DNA from: Apostichopus japonicus
Taxonomy: Eukaryota; Echinodermata; Holothuroidea; Aspidochirotida; Stichopodidae
DNA length: 64,000 bases
Assembly (NCBI RefSeq): GCF_037975245.1
Contig: NC_092579.1
Coordinates: 18,870,678 to 18,934,677, forward strand
Direction of reading: 5' to 3'
Part shown: positions 58,925 through 64,000 of the stretch, piece after piece
Numbering within the stretch: position 1 is the first letter of the stretch
Layout: the number at the start of each line of letters is the position of its first letter
Position numbers and translations under genes: made by a program
Notes under the pieces: generated by a model
What the model was told of the DNA's origin: nothing
The model's input: the letters and a program-made list of their open reading frames with translations, nothing else
Database searches by the model: none

Positions 58925-61479
58925 CCGAAGGCATACCACTATAGATAAGCGGGTCGAACGGTGCAATGAAGAATTTTCTCTTCCAATAAACTTTTGCTCA
59001 ATTTGTAAAAGGAATTCGTATAACAAGGTAATGATTCCGATTATATAGAAAAGAACAATGACACGTTAGTTTTGAAAGAACAAAATTACTTGAACTGTAT
59101 TTCCCCCTCTTCATGTATCGTTATATGAGATGGTCTTAAGGACTCCTGGGTACCCTTGGAAGTAAACTTCGCCCCTGGGTATCTGTCTTAACTAATGTAT
59201 AGTCAACGGTGTACTTCTGCACGATTCTCATTGCTTTAGAACCGGCAGGTACCGTCAAGAATATGCGACGTCACAAACCCATTGTGACAGAGCCACAATT
59301 GGAACCATATGTCTATGTATTGTATTTGACTGCCTACGTATTATCCAATTAGGTCACGGAGGGCGAAGAGCTATTCCGTTTCATCATAGTGATTAACGAT
59401 GTTTTGACGCACAGTTGCGGTTCGACAGCTTCTTTAACATTTCAGCCACTAGGTAAAAATTCGATTACCTGTTCTAAAGCTCGATTTAAGGGGACCCACC
59501 ATTGGTCTTCTCTCAGGGGTGAAAATCATCTTGCCGAGCCTCGGTTACTTCGTATATGGCGAGCTGCAGGGTCGATGGGGAGGGGGTATGGAACCCCCAG
59601 AGAGGGAGGATAGATAATGGAAAATGAAGAAGAACTTAACTAAAACGGCTTATAAAAAATATATAAAAAACAATGGTTTATATCTTGATTCTAAAAGTAA
59701 GATGTGTTTCGCTAAATATAGCTCATCTTGATTGGTCCCACATTTCAATGTTAACATCGCCAACAGTTTGCACAAATTTCCTTCGAAAAAGCTTATTTTA
59801 AAAAACAGCAACGCATGAACCGGTAGGTAACTAATTATGGATTTCAGAGTTTGTAGTCAAGGAAGCACATCATAGCCACAAGGGTGCCGGTAAGGAATGA
59901 CAAAGTGTTACCATAAATGAGTGACGCTTGAACGACAAATTGAGTCATACTACTATACGCCAGACGTATTTTATAGGGTGATGCTTCTTGTTTTTTTTTT
60001 GGGTGGGGGGGCGGGGGATGGTAGCATACTACCTACTATTTTCCCCATCGACTTAGCTAAATCGTCAAACGAATAACGTCTGTAAGGTTCACTAGTTAAA
60101 AGCTCCCCACACTGGATAGCCTAGTTCACACTTTGAGCAATCTTGACACCTTCAATTTTATGCTTCATAACCATGCAAAGTTTTAGCAACGGAAACTCGA
60201 AGCCTCCGTTTCTTGCAAACAAGCCTCTTCACTCAATATTCACCGGCAAACACATTTGATACGCGGCTCTTATGAAGGCCTAACATGTTCTTCAACTGCT
60301 TGAACTTCCCTATTTCTCTCAGCATATCATGCACTTCATCATCCAATGTGAAACAAACACAATACAAACAAAACAACAACAACAATTATCGCACATATCG
60401 AAGGAGATGTGCCCCTGTTGCTTCTTCGCACTTTTCATGAGATAGGGAGAATAATCAGGCTTTCCTGAGATAGAACCAATAGACCAATAACAACTCTATA
60501 TGCAGTATGCCACTGTGTCAGCTAATAGTCAACAATTGCGCTCCTTCCGAAGTACGAGAAAAATGTGCCTATAGGTTATACATAATGTACCACTTTCTCA
60601 AATATCGAGGGTGGTGAAGATATGTATGTTCAACATCATGCATGTATATATATAGTGCACCTGTGGCGAACGATTTTATTTTCTTAAAATTATTCCCATA
60701 TTCACAAATTTCATCATATAACCGCGAAGCGTAGAGTACCAAATAACCAGTTCAATTTCGCGGGAAGAACAAAAAAAAAAAAGCTTTCCAGAATATGTAC
60801 CGCATGTTTATAGAGAGAATTCAGAAAAAAAAGTCCCGTTGGGTAATTGTTTTCAGTCTGACATTCCATAACTTTGGAGAATGAATGCGGAAACAGAAGT
60901 TTTACTTATTCAGTTGTTGTATTTTACGATTGCCTATGAGAGCTGCGAGCAAAAATATTTTATATTATGTGTGGTTCTCTGATGAACGTTTGGGCAACCT
61001 TAACCTGCTTTTACTTACGCCTCCCGCCCCCCCTCTTTTAAAAAAAAAGAAGAAGAAATAAATAAATAATGAAAATAACAAAATGAAATGAATAAATTCT
61101 GGAGCACTTTAGATTTAATCCTCTGGATTGGAATAATAATGAACGCTTGAAGGGAAATGTGGGAAGGGTGTGATTAACTTGCAAGCGGAATCATATACAG
61201 TCATATCTTCACGTTTCTTATTCTTCAAGGAATCGTAAGAATATCCGGGAAACAATTGACAATGCATGTATGCGATGACCCCGCACGTATTGTAGAAACT
61301 ATAAGAGAATCTATTCTTCTATATATGAAAAAAAAAACTGAAAGGAATCGAGATATGAAAAGCGATTCTTGTTATTTTGTTTTGCGTCTGACTGACTACA
61401 TGCACGTTACCGTGCTTATGTAGCTGTAGTTTTTTAGGCCTACACCTTGACGGTGTATATAGGCATAAATATTGAATTG

Positions 61480-61597
<118 letters not shown>

Positions 61598-61944
61598 ATT
61601 GTTATTATAATCTCTTGAAATATGAATCGAATCAAACTCAACTAATACTGAACATACTTTATTAAGTTTAATTTATGTGCGACAATTATAGTATTGTTTA
61701 AAGTATAGTTTATAGTATTGTTTAAAGCTATATTTACAACTTTCAAGTCAACCCCAATCTCCTCCATAGGCATCAGTAACATAATACATATATCGTTGCA
61801 ATGACCATTAGCGAGCGTGATCGGAAACAACCCCCCCCCCCTCCCCCTCAAAATGTGTGAAATGCACGCGCATATAGCAAAACCCATAGTCATGACGCAA
61901 GGCTAGTTAGGCATGAGTCCGTAAATATAGTAAATTGATATCAG

Positions 61945-62174
61945 TGTCGGATCCAGAATGGGGGGGGGGGGGAGCTAGGGGTGTGGGCCGTGGTGAGGCG
62001 AATATGGATTGATAAGCTAATGAATATAGCGAAAAAGCGGTGCACAAGAAACATGTTTTTAACGGTGTTCCTGGTTGTGACCAAACTATGTTGGTAATGT
62101 TTTGGAATATCACCATTTATTTTTTAACTGAGACGGGCAAGGGTGAAGGGAGGGGCGGAGTGGCTCCGTCTGTG
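61945..62174. mobile_element. Possible non-autonomous element with CGGATCCA-type inverted ends
   Basis: The left end CAGTGTCGGATCCAGAATGG and the right end in reverse complement CACAGACGGAGCCACTCC share a loose inverted repeat, with a G-run just inside the left end. No target duplication was found. Confidence 0.35.
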
Positions 62175-62585
62175 GATTATCATGGACATTAAGGAAACTT
62201 TGTCGATATAAAGTACCTTCGAATCGGAAACGGAGTTTATCCAGAAGGGTGAAATGAAAATAGTGATTATCCCATATTGGAGGATTAGTTTGTTCATTTT
62301 AATTTAATTTGAAGAATAGTCTTTTTAAATATGTAAAGTAAATGTAAAACATTTACAAATTTTGTTTCTGATTGTGAACGACTTTAACGTATACCGCACG
62401 TGTTTTTCTATATCCTGCTCGCCATCATGAGCCGTAGCTTATATAAAACGCCGATGGGTCATAACCGAAGAAGTCATGCCATCTTAAATATTTTGGAACG
62501 TGACCTTACTGTTGGTCCGGTTAGAATCGACCCAAGTATTAATTATATTATTATGTTTTCTTTCTCTCTCTCTCTTTGTATACAG

Positions 62586-62774
62586 CTTGTAATTGTAATT
62601 TACACGCGAAGAAATGTCGCTTCAATATGGAACTGTACCAACTCTCTGGTCGTAAAAGCGGCGGCGTCTGCTTAAAGTGTCGCCACAACACCGCAGGGAG
62701 GTTCTGCCATCATTGTAAAGAAGGTTTCTATACAGATAGTACTAAAGAAATCACGCATAAACATGTGTGCAAAG
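62586..62774 (+). CDS. Netrin, second coding exon (second LE repeat)
   Basis: A pyrimidine-rich tract (TTTCTCTCTCTCTCTTTG) and acceptor TACAG precede a 189-bp exon that takes over in phase 1 from the exon ending at 29483. It encodes the second laminin-EGF repeat of netrin: [39 protein letters not shown] and KEGFYTD, nearly identical to vertebrate netrin-1. The eight-cysteine LE pattern is kept. The donor GTGAGC at 62775 follows HVCK. The third LE repeat and the C-terminal netrin-like module must lie beyond the window. Confidence 0.95.
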
Positions 62775-62978
62775 GTGAGCTTGCCTTTCATGACGAATGT
62801 AATTTATGATTATTAACTTGTAATGATTTCGCTTTTCCTATTTGTAATTAAACCCCCAAGTCGAAAGAAGTACCGTACGTTGACTTATAGCAATGATTAA
62901 GAGATTCCGATATTTTTGTGACTTTATAGTTATTGTATGCTGATTTTATACCTGATTGAAGTAACAGTGGGTCTTGAC

Positions 62979-63308
62979 CACAGGCGTAGGAGCCCAATTT
63001 GATTGGGGGGGGGGGCGGGGCTGTAACGACTTGCCCGAAAAATATATCCAAAATTTTTCAACATGTTAATGTACATATCATATAGGCTTTTATATTAGTA
63101 ATGGCGACTTATTCGGGCAGGCTTAGAACTTTATTTTAATTACCAAGGAGATTTTTTTTTTCAACTATTCATTTCCTTTAGCTACATCATTACAATTTAT
63201 TTTCTTTCAGTAGGTGTCCAAAAAATTCTCAGCATATTGCCCGAATTTTCACAAAAATATTTGTTTGGGGGTGGGGGGGGGGCTGTAGCCCCAGCCCCTC
63301 CGCCAATG
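62979..63308. mobile_element. hAT-like repeat related to the CAGTGGCGTAGGAA element
   Basis: It starts CACAGGCGTAGGAGCCC and its right end in reverse complement reads CATTGGCGGAGGGGCTGGGG, both resembling the GGCGTAGGAA termini of the element at 34880. Like that element it has G-runs just inside both ends (about 63005-63018 and 63266-63283). No target duplication is clear, so exact ends are approximate. Confidence 0.5.
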
Positions 63309-63361
63309 ACAACTCATGAGCCCCAGTTCTCATAAACCTATAAACACACTGTCGCCTTTGG

Positions 63362-63693
63362 CCCTGGTATTCCAACTTTTGCTTCATCACCCCAATTCTC
63401 ATCATCATCATCATCATCTTGCTGACCATATGATTGGCGAATGTTGTGACGCGTGGAAAGGGTCTACCGGGGAGGAAGGAGGCCCCCACCCCTTCGAGAA
63501 TGTTTTACATGATTTAGAATGCTTAGTTGTCAAATGGGTGTATATTTTGCGACCTTTGAAGTAATTTAATTGCAAGGTAATTTCCCTGCATTTTCCCTCC
63601 ACAAATTCGGGAATTACTTTTTCTTTTGGCGACCCTCCAAAACCTTTTGGCGACCCTAAAAAGGGTCGCAGCCCCCACTTTGAATACCAGAGG
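63362..63693. mobile_element. hAT-like repeat, copy B
   Basis: It starts CCCTGGTATTCCAACTTTTG followed by CACCCCAATTCTCA and ends CTTTTGGCGACCCTAAAAAGG followed by CCCCCACTTTGAATACCAG, matching copy A at 58639 at both ends. The phrase TTTTGGCGACCCT is itself duplicated (about 63626 and 63645). The central part is unlike copy A. Confidence 0.5.
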
Positions 63694-64000
63694 TATATGG
63701 AAACTGAGCTTAGTATGGAAGTAACCCTAGGTTCAATTCTCGAAGGCACATGAAGTTATGAAATATCCCGGTATTCCATCAACAAAAGAATAAGAGCGAG
63801 TTGAAGGGACTTTAATAACAATTGAGTTCACCCTATTGAGTGTGACGTCACTGCAAACGATACATGAAGGTTGAACGGCAGTAATGTACGATACATATTC
63901 GTGTATATTACTTCCAAAGTAGGCTGTGGTCCGGCGGAACAGACATGTTACGATAATACTAGTAATTGTAGATCACTTATCAATCGTCGATCAAATGATT

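Larger units (their letters stand above)
62775..64000 (+). other. Start of netrin intron 2
   Basis: No further netrin exon is visible before the window ends. The interval contains two hAT-like repeats (62979-63308 and 63362-63693) and an ATC trinucleotide run at about 63400-63417. Confidence 0.6.

Overview
The window looks like nuclear DNA of an invertebrate deuterostome. It is AT-rich, its genes are split by GT-AG introns of 0.2 to 33 kb, and its proteins resemble vertebrate orthologues closely. An echinoderm is my best guess (inference only). There are no bacterial-style operons. I rebuilt four host genes exon by exon; exon phases agree throughout and the two complete genes give coding lengths divisible by three.

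Layout. 91-2977 (-): 5' part of an unrecognised gene, running off the left edge. 4642-12864 (+): complete DNAI2 orthologue (axonemal outer-arm dynein intermediate chain 2), 13 coding exons, 598 aa, transcribed divergently from the first gene. 15492-23625 (-): complete orthologue of C17orf75 (Njmu-R1, WDR11-complex subunit), 10 coding exons, 401 aa, tail to tail with DNAI2. 28478-62774 (+): first two coding exons of a netrin, separated by a 33.1 kb intron; the gene continues past the right edge. Human DNAI2, C17orf75 and NTN1 all lie on chromosome 17, so the neighbourhood looks like a remnant of an ancient linkage group.

The netrin intron holds a complete Ty3/gypsy-type LTR retrotransposon on the opposite strand (38924-48422, 9499 bp). 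Its 1029-bp LTRs read as identical, and it is flanked by a 4-bp target duplication. It carries a tRNA-Leu-like primer site, gag with one in-frame TAG, an intact pol in the -1 frame (protease, RT, RNase H, integrase) and, in the position where some relatives carry env, a third ORF encoding a 200-aa protein with two C2H2 zinc fingers. The LTRs carry a cluster of GCAGCGCAGC-type repeats, and a hairpin plus polypurine tract is present twice. This zinc-finger element is the most unusual system in the window.

Other repeats are small: hAT-like elements (three with recognisable 8-bp target duplications), a Tc1/mariner-like MITE, a tRNA-derived SINE, a 5'-truncated LINE, a 98-bp tandem array that copies the 3' end and splice donor of a C17orf75 exon, a minisatellite, long (TA)n tracts and G-rich runs. 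The genes have no obvious joint pathway: DNAI2 acts in cilia, C17orf75 in vesicle tethering at the trans-Golgi, and netrin is a secreted guidance cue.
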